NCBI GenBank assembly: GCA_937894465.1
Contig: CALCRE010000150.1
Span: 1 to 15,431, forward strand
Direction: 5' to 3'
DNA length: 15,431 nt
Source of the DNA: an uncultured Clostridia bacterium
Lineage (GTDB): Bacteria; Bacillota; Clostridia; JAAYHZ01
This document shows, piece by piece, positions 6,551 to 14,700 of the stretch. Within the stretch, counting starts at the first letter, position 1. Every line of letters starts with the position of its first letter. Under the pieces are notes generated by a model. That model had not been told where the DNA came from, made no database searches, and saw only the letters and a program-made list of their open reading frames with translations. The position numbers and the translations under genes are program-made.

Positions 6551-6647
6551 ATGATCACTCCTGTCATCCAATTAAAATCCGCTTGCTGTTATTGTACCAT
6601 AATACCTGTAACAATAATAACATAAGGAACCTCTTTTGCGCTACAAA

Positions 6648-7322
6648 TTAGTGTTTCGGCCGCTTTATTCGTTTTAATCCGACAATTCCCGCAACGATGC
6701 AGATAGAAAATAAAGCAATGGCTGTAATACCCCATAATAATGCGGTACTTTCGAAGAAGGGCTGTGGTAGCATCTGAATCAATATGTCCGTTCTCGGATC
6801 CAGCAACCATAAATCATTCGTAAAGAACAACTCATGGAATAATGTAAAAACTCTATGAAAATCAACGAGAACGGCGATTACCGGTACAACAACAAGCACC
6901 GGCGGTACAATCCCGATCAACAGGATCCCCATATTAAATGTTTTTTTACCGAATGTCTTGATCGATGCAAAAGCGCAAACAATGAAAAGAATCACGGAAA
7001 CAGGTGTCAGCGAACGAACAAGGTCAAATATATTTCGTACATCCACCATATGATACTTTTCTTTATCATTAAACACTTCACGGGAATTGCCGTGCACATC
7101 GGCGGTGATATTGATGTCTTGCCTTTTTCCTTTCAAGTAGTCAGCAAGGGTATGACAAATTCTTTCAATATCGTCCCTATCGATTCCGGTGTATTCACTA
7201 ATTTCATACTTGTCCATCCGGTTCATATACCAAGGGACATTGTAGGAATAAATTTGCAAGGACAATACAATGATCATGACGATACCGGATAAAACCATTA
7301 TTGTTGAAAGCAAATATTTCAT
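6648..7322 (-). CDS. DUF1461 / TIGR01906 family integral membrane protein
   Basis: The function is unknown; the family is widespread in Firmicutes. It has an N-terminal hydrophobic segment (about residues 1-24), a largely polar stretch of about 75 residues that probably faces outside, then hydrophobic segments near residues 100-120, 129-151 and 195-215, and a basic tail. Family hallmarks seen are YSYNVPWYMNRMDKY after the first membrane segment, and FHELFFTNDLWLLDPRTD followed by a PQPFF element before the last one. The ATG at 7322 has GAGGA 6 bases upstream, and I prefer it. An in-frame ATG at 7337 would start 3 bases after the glpK stop, so the two genes are almost certainly co-transcribed whichever start is used. 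It lies 97 bases upstream of the ROK kinase. Confidence 0.82.
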   Translation of the reverse strand: MKYLLSTIMVLSGIVMIIVLSLQIYSYNVPWYMNRMDKYEISEYTGIDRDDIERICHTLADYLKGKRQDINITADVHGNSREVFNDKEKYHMVDVRNIFDLVRSLTPVSVILFIVCAFASIKTFGKKTFNMGILLIGIVPPVLVVVPVIAVLVDFHRVFTLFHELFFTNDLWLLDPRTDILIQMLPQPFFESTALLWGITAIALFSICIVAGIVGLKRIKRPKH

Positions 7323-7340
7323 GAATTTCCTCATCATAGA

Positions 7341-8822
7341 TCAGCACCACCCCATCGCTTTTGATACACCTTTTTTCCATCTAACATATTCCAAATCCGT
7401 TTCCAAACGAGATCTTTGCGGCATAAACACCGCATCCGCTTTCCAACTGTCGCATATTCTTTGTTTATCATAAACATAGGCACTTAATCCGGCAAGATAT
7501 GCCGCACCGAGAGCTGTTATTTCCCGAATCAAAGGTCTTTCTACCGTAACATGAGCAACATCGGCTTGAAATTGCAAGAGAAAATCATTGGCACTTGCTC
7601 CGCCGTCGGTCTTTAATTTAGGTACCTTGACATTGGATTCTTTCTCCATCAGGCGGATGACATCCACAGACTGCCATGCAATGGATTCGAGGGCCGCCCT
7701 GACAATATGTTTGGCATTTACGCCTTCCGTGATGCCCAGTATGGTTCCCCTGGCATCCATATCCCAATAAGGTGCACCCAAACCCACAAAAGCAGGTACA
7801 AATACCACACCGTTTGTATCCGGTACATCCTTGGCAAATTGCTCGCTTTCTTCGGAAGATGAGATTAAATGCAATTTGTCCCGAAGCCATTTCACCACGG
7901 AACCTGCAGAAAAGATGCTACCTTCCAATGCGTATTGAATTTCCTTGTCGGTAGCACACAAAGTGGTGATCAATCCGTTTTGAGAAATAACCGGTGTTCT
8001 TCCGGTGTTCATCAGAATAAAGCAACCGGTTCCATATGTGTTTTTAATTTCGCCTTCCTTAAAACAGGTTTGACCGAATAACGCTGCTTGTTGATCTCCG
8101 GCGATCCCCCCAATGGGAATGGAAACACCAAAAAGATCAGAACGGGTAGCTCCATATATATGAGAAGAAGGATGAACGGAGGGAAGCATCTGAAGAGGTA
8201 TGTCCAGCTCTTTTAAGATGTCTTTATCCCACCGGATATCTTTGATGTTAAACATCATGGTTCTAGATGCATTTGTGTAATCGGTCATATGACATTTACC
8301 ACCGGTTAAGTTCCATAAAAGCCATGTATCCACCGGTCCAAACAACAATTTCCCCGATAAAGCCTTTTCTCTTGCCCCCGATACATTATCCAGAATCCAT
8401 TTTAGTTTCGTAGCACTAAAATAGGCATCAATCACCAGTCCGGTGTTGTTTCTTATATACTCCTCCATACCGGAGGATTTCATATCACGACAAATGTCCG
8501 CCGTTCGTCGACATTGCCACACAATGGCGTTGTGTATAGGCTTTCCCGTGTCCTTATCCCATACTATAACGGTTTCCCTCTGATTGGTGATACCGATGGA
8601 AACAATTTCACTGTAATCAATACCGGCTTTCGCCACAGCTTCTTTTATGGTATTCAACTGGGATTCCAGAATCTCTAAAGGATCATGTTCCACCCAGCCG
8701 GGCTTCGGATATATTTGTCCGAATTCTTGTTTTGAAATGGAAATCATGTTGCCATCTTGATCGAATATCACTGATCGTGAACTGGTGGTTCCTTGATCTA
8801 ATGCAAGTATATATTTTTTCAT
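7341..8822 (-). CDS. glpK: Glycerol kinase
   Basis: GlpK phosphorylates glycerol to sn-glycerol 3-phosphate with ATP, feeding glycolysis and lipid synthesis. The 493-residue product is typical of FGGY kinases. Seen: ALDQGTTSSRSVIF (residues 7-20), WQCRRTADIC, the YTNASRTMMFNI segment, GIAGDQQAALFGQ with the catalytic-Asp region, YGTGCFILMNTG, PAFVGLGAPYWD and DGGASANDFLLQFQAD. AGGAG 5 bases before the ATG at 8822 marks the start. A perfect TATAAT (8854-8859 on the plus strand, read leftward) suggests a promoter, but its -35 is poor. No glpF, glpD or glpO is next to it; a DUF1461 gene follows after 3 bases. In the loop where many Firmicutes GlpK proteins carry a PTS-phosphorylated His, this one reads SHIYGATRSDLFG, without that His, so HPr-dependent activation seems unlikely. 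Confidence 0.96.
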   Translation of the reverse strand: MKKYILALDQGTTSSRSVIFDQDGNMISISKQEFGQIYPKPGWVEHDPLEILESQLNTIKEAVAKAGIDYSEIVSIGITNQRETVIVWDKDTGKPIHNAIVWQCRRTADICRDMKSSGMEEYIRNNTGLVIDAYFSATKLKWILDNVSGAREKALSGKLLFGPVDTWLLWNLTGGKCHMTDYTNASRTMMFNIKDIRWDKDILKELDIPLQMLPSVHPSSHIYGATRSDLFGVSIPIGGIAGDQQAALFGQTCFKEGEIKNTYGTGCFILMNTGRTPVISQNGLITTLCATDKEIQYALEGSIFSAGSVVKWLRDKLHLISSSEESEQFAKDVPDTNGVVFVPAFVGLGAPYWDMDARGTILGITEGVNAKHIVRAALESIAWQSVDVIRLMEKESNVKVPKLKTDGGASANDFLLQFQADVAHVTVERPLIREITALGAAYLAGLSAYVYDKQRICDSWKADAVFMPQRSRLETDLEYVRWKKGVSKAMGWC

Positions 8823-8963
8823 AACAACTCCTGATACAATATGCTTTACTGTTATTATACTTGAAAACCAAACCAACCGAAATGATTTCCTTCCTATGCA
8901 AGGTTATATTTTCTCTCGGTGATCCATATGTATTAATAGAATGAACCATAAAGAGGAAATGTT

Positions 8964-9386
8964 ATGGACAAATTGAAAATTTCTATTATACCGATTCTAA
9001 AAGGGCTTCTAGCCGGTCTTATTGCCATTGTCATCCTGTATGTGCTCTTCTCCATACTGATGTCCACTTTTGATTCTCCTAGTAAAATGACATACCCCGC
9101 CACATTGATCGGATTAATCGTCAGCATTCCTTTCGCAGGCTATACTTGCGTTAGGGTCAGCGAAACGAAAAACTCCGGATTAGGAGGATTGTGCGGTTTG
9201 ATTTACATCATCATCCTGTATTTCATCAGTTCCGTTATGAATAATGACTTTTCCATCGGCTTCAACACATTTATTCTTTTAGTGATCGGTGTATTGGCCG
9301 GTACAATCGGCGGCTTGGTGTATATGAACAGAGCAGGAGCGAGAAAAGCGAAAAGGAACCGAACATTCATTGGAAAAGCAAAATAA
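8964..9386 (+). CDS. TIGR04086 family membrane protein (YrzE-like)
   Basis: This 140-residue polytopic membrane protein is of unknown function. It has four hydrophobic segments (about residues 7-34, 43-62, 72-91 and 99-118), glycine-rich helices such as GLLAGLIAIVILYVL and GVLAGTIGGLVYM, and a strongly basic cytoplasmic tail. GAGGAAA 6 bases before the ATG supports the start. In Firmicutes, members of this family lie beside yajC, usually on the same strand. Here the gene is next to yajC but convergent with it, and divergent from glpK with a 141-base shared intergenic region. Expression probably comes from that intergenic region; I see no strong promoter there. The family call rests on size, topology and neighbourhood. 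Confidence 0.75.
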   Translation: MDKLKISIIPILKGLLAGLIAIVILYVLFSILMSTFDSPSKMTYPATLIGLIVSIPFAGYTCVRVSETKNSGLGGLCGLIYIIILYFISSVMNNDFSIGFNTFILLVIGVLAGTIGGLVYMNRAGARKAKRNRTFIGKAK

Positions 9387-9429
9387 AGTGCATTTTAAAC
9401 AAGTGTGTCATAAGAAATCCTTTTGTTAT

Positions 9430-9461
9430 AGACGGCATAGCCTATTAAGGCGAAGCCGTCT
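9430..9461. repeat. Two-tier hairpin after the TIGR04086 gene
   Basis: AGACGGC at 9430-9436 pairs with GCCGTCT at 9455-9461. Inside, GCCT at 9440-9443 pairs with AGGC at 9448-9451. Three unpaired bases on each side separate the tiers. No T-run follows, so it may be a transcript end-processing or Rho-type structure rather than an intrinsic terminator. Confidence 0.6.
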
Positions 9462-9492
9462 GTCTACGAATTTCGATCTATTTCATTGAACA

Positions 9493-9516
9493 AAAACCGG
9501 CTTTACAGCCGGTTTT
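9493..9516. terminator. Bidirectional terminator between convergent genes
   Basis: AAAACCGGCT at 9493-9502 and its exact reverse complement at 9507-9516 enclose a TTAC loop. The stem gives a GC-rich hairpin with T-rich tail on both strands, so it can end yajC from the right and the TIGR04086 gene from the left. Confidence 0.85.
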
Positions 9517-9545
9517 CAACTATTCTTCTTCTAATATACATCGAT

Positions 9546-9893
9546 CTATGCTTGTTCGTATTGTTTTATATCTTTAATGGCATATTTGTTCATTTGCAAT
9601 TTGGTTCTTTCGATGGATGTCTCGATGGTGACTTCATCATCTTTAATGCTAACGATCTTACCCATAATACCACCGATAGTTGTAATCTCATCACCAATTT
9701 TCATATTATTAATTTGATCTCTCAATGTTTTTTCCTTTTTTCTCTGAGGACGGATCAACATAAAATACATGACCAAAATAATCAGTGCAAAGGGTAATAT
9801 GGACGAGAGCAACAAGCTTCCCATTCCTACATCTTCCATTGCCGGTGCTGTGCCTGCTGTCTCTGCATACACCTTGTTTATAAACCAATTCAT
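9546..9893 (-). CDS. yajC: Preprotein translocase subunit YajC
   Basis: YajC is a small membrane protein that associates with SecDF at the SecYEG translocon and helps protein export. The 115-residue product has a single transmembrane segment (about residues 26-46, LLLSSILPFALIILVMYFML) followed directly by the family hallmark IRPQRKKEK, then a cytoplasmic domain with the conserved MKIGDEITTIGGIMGKI stretch. GGAGG 9 bases before the ATG supports the start. It lies 18 bases after tgt in the same direction, the usual bacterial order, and is the last gene of its operon, ended by the terminator at 9493-9516. secDF is not found downstream here. The N-terminal part before the membrane segment is slightly longer than in some homologues. 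Confidence 0.95.
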   Translation of the reverse strand: MNWFINKVYAETAGTAPAMEDVGMGSLLLSSILPFALIILVMYFMLIRPQRKKEKTLRDQINNMKIGDEITTIGGIMGKIVSIKDDEVTIETSIERTKLQMNKYAIKDIKQYEQA

Positions 9894-9911
9894 AATCGTT
9901 TACCTCCGATT

Positions 9912-11030
9912 TTACTTTTCATAACCGTATGACTTAAAGAATTCATTTCTAAAATCACCTAATCTATCATCCATTATAGCTTGTCTGATTGATTTCATCA
10001 AGTCAAGAAGGAAATAAATGTTGTGATAAGTTGTAAGACGTAATCCTAAAATCTCCTTTGCCTTTAACAAGTGCCGAATATAGGCCCTTGAGTGTGTAGT
10101 ACATACCTTACAACCGCAATTCGGATCCGGCGATGTAAAGTCTTCTGCATATTGGGAGTCTCGAATGATCATTCTACCCGAGGAAGTCATGATGGTACCG
10201 TTTCTACCGATCCGGGTAGGCAATACACAGTCAAACATATCCACTCCCCGAATGGCTCCTTCCACCAAACAATCCGGACTACCCACACCCATGAGATACC
10301 TGGGTTTTTCCACCGGCATAACCGGTGTCAGAAAATCCAATACACGGTACATTTCAGGTTTGGGTTCTCCTACACTCAAGCCACCGATGGCATAACCGGG
10401 AAAATCCATGTTAATCAGTTCCTTGGCGCTTTGCATGCGCAAATCTTCAAACATTCCTCCTTGGATAATACCGAACAACGCTTGTGTATCAGTGTTCTTA
10501 TGAGCGTTGATGCACCTTTTGGCCCATTGGGCGGTTCTCTCAGTGGCTTTTTTTGCATATTCATATTCCACAGGATATTCGATACACTCGTCAAACGCCA
10601 TCATAATATCCGAACCAAGTGCATTTTGTATCTCCATGGATAATTCAGGAGATATGAAGTGCTTGGATCCGTCTATATGAGATCGAAAAACCACACCTTC
10701 GTCGTTAATATCCGATCTTTTCGCAAGAGAAAATACTTGAAATCCGCCGCTATCCGTTAATATGGGGCGATCCCAGGCCATAAATTCATGAAGCCCTCCG
10801 GCTGCTTTGACTATAGAATGTCCTGGACGCATATATAAATGATAGGTATTGCTTAATATGATGCCTGCACCGACTTCCTTCAACTCATCGGGAGACATTC
10901 CTTTCACCGTTCCTTGGGTACCTACCGGCATAAAAGCCGGGGTTTCAAAGCTGCCATGGGGTGTATGAACAATTCCCAGCCTTGCACCTGTTTGTTTGCA
11001 TGTTTTTATCAATTCATAAGTAACCGTCAT
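9912..11030 (-). CDS. tgt: tRNA-guanine transglycosylase
   Basis: Tgt swaps guanine 34 in the anticodon of tRNA-Asp, -Asn, -His and -Tyr for the queuine precursor preQ1. The 372-residue product has normal length. Seen: TDSGGFQVFSL with catalytic Asp93, the substrate loop GIIQGGMFEDLR, the AIGGLSVGEP segment, GVDMFDCVLPTR containing the nucleophilic Asp264, and zinc ligands Cys305, Cys307, Cys310 and His336 in CGCKVC and TTYHN. The ribosome binding site is weak (AAGGAAA, about 12 bases upstream). It follows queA by 99 bases and is followed by yajC after 18. The gap before it may contain a weak leftward promoter (TTGTAT, 17 bases, TAGAAT near 11050-11080). Together with queA it gives the last tRNA-bound steps of queuosine synthesis. 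Confidence 0.98.
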   Translation of the reverse strand: MTVTYELIKTCKQTGARLGIVHTPHGSFETPAFMPVGTQGTVKGMSPDELKEVGAGIILSNTYHLYMRPGHSIVKAAGGLHEFMAWDRPILTDSGGFQVFSLAKRSDINDEGVVFRSHIDGSKHFISPELSMEIQNALGSDIMMAFDECIEYPVEYEYAKKATERTAQWAKRCINAHKNTDTQALFGIIQGGMFEDLRMQSAKELINMDFPGYAIGGLSVGEPKPEMYRVLDFLTPVMPVEKPRYLMGVGSPDCLVEGAIRGVDMFDCVLPTRIGRNGTIMTSSGRMIIRDSQYAEDFTSPDPNCGCKVCTTHSRAYIRHLLKAKEILGLRLTTYHNIYFLLDLMKSIRQAIMDDRLGDFRNEFFKSYGYEK

Positions 11031-11129
11031 ATCAATTCGTTTTTCCTTTACTAAAACCTGATTTAAAAACTCGGTCTCTATTCTATCCTACAAGTCAAGG
11101 GAATACAATCTTTTGAAGAAAGGGTATAC

Positions 11130-12155
11130 CTAAATAATCAGCATTGCATCCCCGAAGCTGAAAAACCGGTATTTGTTTTCAATCGCTTCTTTGTAACAAG
11201 ATAACATTCTTTCCCTTCCGGCAAAAGCACTGACCAACATTAATAATGTAGATTCCGGCAGATGGAAGTTTGTGATCAGTCGATCCACCGTCTTAAATGT
11301 GTAACCGGGATAAATGAATATATCGGTTTCACCTGTCGAGGCATGAACATATCCGGAATCGTCTGAGACGGATTCTAAAACCCTGCAACTGGTGGTTCCC
11401 ACGCATATGACACGTTTTCCGGCATTTTTGGTCCGATTAATGATTTCGCATGCCTGCTCGCTGATGGTAAACCGTTCAGAATGCATTCTATGGTCTTCTA
11501 TTTTCTCAACCTTCACCGGTCGGAATGTGCCCAAACCCACATGTAGTGTAAGGGTGGCAATATCGATTCCTTTTTGTGAGATCTTCTCCAATAATTCCGG
11601 CGTAAAATGTAGCCCGGCCGTCGGTGCTGCTGCTGACCCTTTGTATTGCGCATAGACCGTCTGGTATCTGTTGTCATCCTCCGGTTGCTCCTTTATATAG
11701 GGAGGCAAGGGTAATCGTCCGATTCGATCCAATACATTTTCCAACAGTCCTTCACATTCAAACTCCACAATGCGATTACCACCTTCGATGATATCAAGGA
11801 TGGAAGCTTGCAACAGACCGTCTCCAAAAACAAATCTGCTTCCGATTTGAGCCTTTCTACCGGGTCGCAGCATCACTTCCCATTTCTTCTTTTCCACTTC
11901 TTTGAGAAGAACAAACTCAATTTTCGCTCCAGTGTCCTTTTTCACACCAAATAATCTGGCCGGTATTACTTTTGTATCATATAAAACCAAGCAATCACCT
12001 TGCTCCAGGTAATCCGGCACTTCATAAAACAGCTTATGCTGAATTTGATTGTTTCTTCTGTCAAAAACCATTAATTTAGAATGGTCTCTTGGTGTAACCG
12101 GTTTTTGCGCAATGTACTCTTCCGGTAAATCATAATAAAAATCACTTTTTTTCAT
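11130..12155 (-). CDS. queA: S-adenosylmethionine:tRNA ribosyltransferase-isomerase
   Basis: QueA transfers and rearranges the ribosyl part of S-adenosylmethionine onto preQ1-modified tRNA, giving epoxyqueuosine. The 341-residue product matches the family. Seen: FYYDLPEEYIAQKP at the N terminus, VLYDTKVIPARLFG, the hallmark KGSAAAPTAGLHFTPELL (172-189), TLHVGLGTFRPV, the VGTTSCRVLES segment and the conserved C-terminal NFHLPESTLLMLVSAFAG and FGDAMLI elements. AAGGAA precedes the ATG closely, and the gene starts only 9 bases after the spoIID-like stop, so the two are co-transcribed. It acts directly after Tgt, whose gene follows. No queG or queuosine precursor synthesis genes are visible here. 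Confidence 0.98.
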   Translation of the reverse strand: MKKSDFYYDLPEEYIAQKPVTPRDHSKLMVFDRRNNQIQHKLFYEVPDYLEQGDCLVLYDTKVIPARLFGVKKDTGAKIEFVLLKEVEKKKWEVMLRPGRKAQIGSRFVFGDGLLQASILDIIEGGNRIVEFECEGLLENVLDRIGRLPLPPYIKEQPEDDNRYQTVYAQYKGSAAAPTAGLHFTPELLEKISQKGIDIATLTLHVGLGTFRPVKVEKIEDHRMHSERFTISEQACEIINRTKNAGKRVICVGTTSCRVLESVSDDSGYVHASTGETDIFIYPGYTFKTVDRLITNFHLPESTLLMLVSAFAGRERMLSCYKEAIENKYRFFSFGDAMLII

Positions 12156-12164
12156 AGGTTCCTT

Positions 12165-13784
12165 TTACGACAGGGTTGAAATTTCGGTGCCTTGATAATA
12201 ATGGGTCAGGATCTGTCTATAGTTATAACCGTTTTCAGCCATACCTTTCGCACCTGTTTGACTCATACCGATACCATGTCCTTTTCCTTTTCCAATAAAT
12301 ACATATGTAGAGGGGTTATCATTAAAATGGACATATTTTATAGCCATGTTTGTATCTGCTACAGTCAACCCGTTCATTTTCGCATTAACATAAGTATTGG
12401 TATCCAAAGACGTTTGTATTCTTACAGATCCGGGATCAATGGATAATATTTGGTGATCACCGTTTTGAACAGTCAAAACAGAATCGTTTGTTATGTAAAA
12501 CTTTTGACTGGGTAATGAAGGTGAAATCACCTGCTTTGTTTTCTCCTTCGTGAAAACAGCCCGCCCTTTTGTTCCTGTGACCACTAATTCGATAGCCCGA
12601 CCGGAAGCACTTACCTCCGATATCTCAATATTAACAATATCTCCGATATCATAATCCCTGTCTTCCAACATCTTTTTCATCTCTTGCGGTGTATACTCAT
12701 AAGACCAGTTTGAATATCGATAGCTTGAAGACTCATAAGGATCTTCCACCGCTGTCAAGTAAGGCACTTTGGAGAACCACACATTTTCAGAATTCTCGGT
12801 CATCCCGCCACTGGATGCAAAATAGTAAATGGATGCAAGTTCACCCATGTATGTAACAACCTGTCCCCTTGTTTGATCAACTGCCATGGAAGTAGTTGGA
12901 TACTCACTGTCATACCCTCTATATACTTGACAACATTCGGTGTTGCATAAGTCAAATCCATATTTCATATGTTTCCCCAATTGGGACAATGTATATGTTC
13001 TAGCAGCCACAGCTTGGGCCTTAAGAGCTTCCGGATGAGACTTCCCTTCAATCTCATTAGGGACGACACCATACAAGTAATCTTCGAATTTTACAACGTT
13101 TACCACTGTAATATTGGAGTCGGAATAACGACTGCAATCCAAATGTCCTCTATAGCCTTTTCCGTTTATATAAACCACGCTGTCGGTCAGAAGAGGATAT
13201 ACTCGGAAGTTTCCGGTGCAGTTAAGCAATACACCCACCACACTTCCATCGGATTTAATCACCCGAAGATTTCTAACCGGAGATGTTACTACAGTCACCC
13301 CTTGACCACCGGTTTTGGCTGCATACGTGCCGTTTGCAGCATTCGCCGCCGAAGCCGAGTCATTAAAGCATCCTGCCCACACCTGCCAATTGTTGTCATA
13401 CACTAGATATGCAGACAATCCATTGGATTTATATGTATTCAAATAGGACAGAGCCGTATTTCGATCTGAGTATATACCCCCGATCCGTACAAAATATTTG
13501 CTTCCAGGGGAATCCATGAAGACACTCAGGTTGTCACTTCCTTGATGCTCATAAAAAGGAAAGTAGTCACCATTGAGAGAAAACCCCACACTGACGCCGT
13601 TTGGCGAAGAAGTTGTAAAACTTGTAACGGTCGTATTCTGATATGCATTGACAAAGTAGATGCCCACTCTGATATTGCCTGGTATATTTACGAGTGCGTG
13701 CACTGATGCAGGCTCTATGAAAGTCATAGAAACCATAAGCATGGCTATAAGTATGTATAGTATCCCCTTTTTTACCCGATTCAT
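12165..13784 (-). CDS. SpoIID/LytB-domain protein with SPOR-like domain
   Basis: This is a secreted peptidoglycan enzyme or amidase enhancer of the SpoIID/LytB family; SpoIID itself is a lytic transglycosylase used in engulfment during sporulation. The 539-residue protein begins with a signal peptide (basic MNRVKKG, hydrophobic core about 8-20, cleavage region near Ala27-Ala30). A SPOR-like segment lies at about 96-165. The SpoIID domain spans about 225-400, with VVPNEIEGKSHPEALKAQA containing putative catalytic Glu244, VAARTY and CQVYRGY. The GKGHGIGMSQTGAKGMAENG signature is near the C terminus. GGAGGG just before the ATG at 13784 supports the start over an in-frame ATG at 13832. The gene is longer than classical spoIID and lies before queA, as in many Clostridia, so it is probably a paralogue rather than spoIID itself. 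Confidence 0.9.
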   Translation of the reverse strand: MNRVKKGILYILIAMLMVSMTFIEPASVHALVNIPGNIRVGIYFVNAYQNTTVTSFTTSSPNGVSVGFSLNGDYFPFYEHQGSDNLSVFMDSPGSKYFVRIGGIYSDRNTALSYLNTYKSNGLSAYLVYDNNWQVWAGCFNDSASAANAANGTYAAKTGGQGVTVVTSPVRNLRVIKSDGSVVGVLLNCTGNFRVYPLLTDSVVYINGKGYRGHLDCSRYSDSNITVVNVVKFEDYLYGVVPNEIEGKSHPEALKAQAVAARTYTLSQLGKHMKYGFDLCNTECCQVYRGYDSEYPTTSMAVDQTRGQVVTYMGELASIYYFASSGGMTENSENVWFSKVPYLTAVEDPYESSSYRYSNWSYEYTPQEMKKMLEDRDYDIGDIVNIEISEVSASGRAIELVVTGTKGRAVFTKEKTKQVISPSLPSQKFYITNDSVLTVQNGDHQILSIDPGSVRIQTSLDTNTYVNAKMNGLTVADTNMAIKYVHFNDNPSTYVFIGKGKGHGIGMSQTGAKGMAENGYNYRQILTHYYQGTEISTLS

Positions 13785-13977
13785 TTTTCCCTCCATATAA
13801 AAATAAATAAAAAATTTCGGAAGCAAATTCACTCTTTAACTCTTTGAATGTTTGCTCCGATCCTGCGGGTAATATGACGATCCGAAATAGAACCCCGGTT
13901 TTAACCCCCCTTAACGTATATAACATACTACAGTTCTATCGTTTCGCATATCTGCTATTACCTATTTTACCCACGTT
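13785..13977 (-). promoter_or_regulatory. Long structured 5' leader of the spoIID-queA-tgt-yajC operon
   Basis: About 190 bases separate the predicted start of transcription from the spoIID-like ATG. On the minus strand, CGAAA-TAGAAC at 13933-13946 (with a 3-base bulge) pairs with GTTCTATTTCG at 13883-13893, enclosing a G-rich loop region with a run of six G. A second, lower hairpin ends just before the ribosome binding site and is followed by a T-rich tract. Aptamer-like structure followed by a terminator-like hairpin is the layout of riboswitches and attenuators. I do not recognise the preQ1-I consensus here. Confidence 0.4.
13797..13859 (-). terminator. Terminator-like hairpin in the spoIID leader
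   Basis: Read leftward, CGGAGCAAAC.ATTCA at about 13845-13859 pairs with TGAATTTGCTTCCG at 13818-13831, with two small bulges. A T-rich tract then runs to 13797, two bases before the ribosome binding site of the spoIID-like gene. In this position it would act as an attenuator rather than an end-of-gene terminator. Confidence 0.5.
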
Positions 13978-13983
13978 ACGATT

Positions 13984-14012
13984 ATTATACATGATACGAT
14001 TCATCGGGACAA
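13984..14012 (-). promoter_or_regulatory. Sigma-A-type promoter for the spoIID-queA-tgt-yajC operon
   Basis: On the minus strand, TTGTCC (14007-14012) and a perfect TATAAT (13984-13989) are separated by 17 bases. Transcription would start near 13977, leaving a long leader before the first gene. A vegetative promoter fits queA, tgt and yajC being housekeeping genes and suggests the spoIID-like gene is not purely sporulation-specific. Confidence 0.7.
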
Positions 14013-14061
14013 GGCATGTATTTTTACAAATATATTAAGAAAGCTTTACCAATGGAATTTT

Positions 14062-14514
14062 TTAAATGATACTAAGGACAATATCACGGATTCTATCTTC
14101 TGTTAAATAATCCGGATCTTCCTTCAATACTTCCAATAACGTTTTCTCAGCCATTATTTCTGTTTGTGTTCTTACACCTTCTCCCCGAATACAAGATAAC
14201 AAAGGAGACCAACCGTACAATGCATGCTTTAACAAAAATGCTCCGCCGATCCCTGACAGCAATGCCCATGACTTGTTCTTAGTCAACCATGTGAGCAATG
14301 CGCCAAGTATCACAATCGCCCCTGTTCCGGTCTCTATCACTCTATCAATATCCCATTCTTCATCCAAAATCAATTGTCTTTGGATAATCTCATCTCTGCT
14401 TTTTTTCGCATAATAGCGAATATTACTGATAATGGTCTCGAATACGACATCATTCACTTCCTGATCGGTATTCAGCCAGACTTTGATACTTGTAGCGGGT
14501 AAACAAAAACGCAT
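14062..14514 (-). CDS. Small DUF2892-like inner membrane protein
   Basis: The function of this 150-residue protein is unknown. A charged N-terminal half of about 55 residues (TDQEVNDVVFE..., rich in Asp, Glu, Lys and Arg) precedes the pattern DIDRVIETGTGAIVILGALL, then WALLSGIGGAFLLKHALYGWSPL. Two hydrophobic segments beginning with a D-R-V-I element and ending in G-W-S-P-L resemble DUF2892 proteins, which are membrane partners of rhodanese-like and other proteins. The C-terminal 40 residues are acidic and cytoplasmic. GGAG 8 bases before the ATG supports the start. It is divergent from the MFS transporter (186-base gap), and about 50 bases separate its stop from the spoIID operon promoter, with no evident terminator between them. 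The family call is tentative. Confidence 0.6.
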   Translation of the reverse strand: MRFCLPATSIKVWLNTDQEVNDVVFETIISNIRYYAKKSRDEIIQRQLILDEEWDIDRVIETGTGAIVILGALLTWLTKNKSWALLSGIGGAFLLKHALYGWSPLLSCIRGEGVRTQTEIMAEKTLLEVLKEDPDYLTEDRIRDIVLSII

Positions 14515-14583
14515 TTTATTTTCTCCATTTCAAAAGTTTTTCGTATGTATTTTTTGCAATCAGTCTGAATTTATGCATATTCG

Positions 14584-14596
14584 GTTCAATCTGAAC
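14584..14596. promoter_or_regulatory. Small inverted repeat in divergent intergenic region
   Basis: GTTCA and TGAAC at 14584-14588 and 14592-14596 form a dyad with an ATC centre, about 45 bases upstream of the transporter promoter. It could be an operator, but it is short and could arise by chance. Confidence 0.2.
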
Positions 14597-14640
14597 ATGC
14601 AAAGTTATAAAATAAAGATTTGAATATCACCATTTCGCTA

Positions 14641-14669
14641 TTGACTGACTATCCGGTCTAATTTAGTAT
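14641..14669 (+). promoter_or_regulatory. Sigma-A-type promoter for the MFS transporter gene
   Basis: TTGACT (14641-14646) and TAGTAT (14664-14669) are separated by 17 bases. The transporter ATG lies about 25 bases past the predicted transcription start, with GGAGG directly before it. Confidence 0.6.
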
Positions 14670-14700
14670 AGCTTCTAATAATCAAAATTTTGGAGGAATC

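Noticed and set aside
13785..13977. preQ1-I riboswitch before queA/tgt
   Set aside because: The short pseudoknot consensus with its A-rich tail is not present; only a general attenuator-like layout can be supported.
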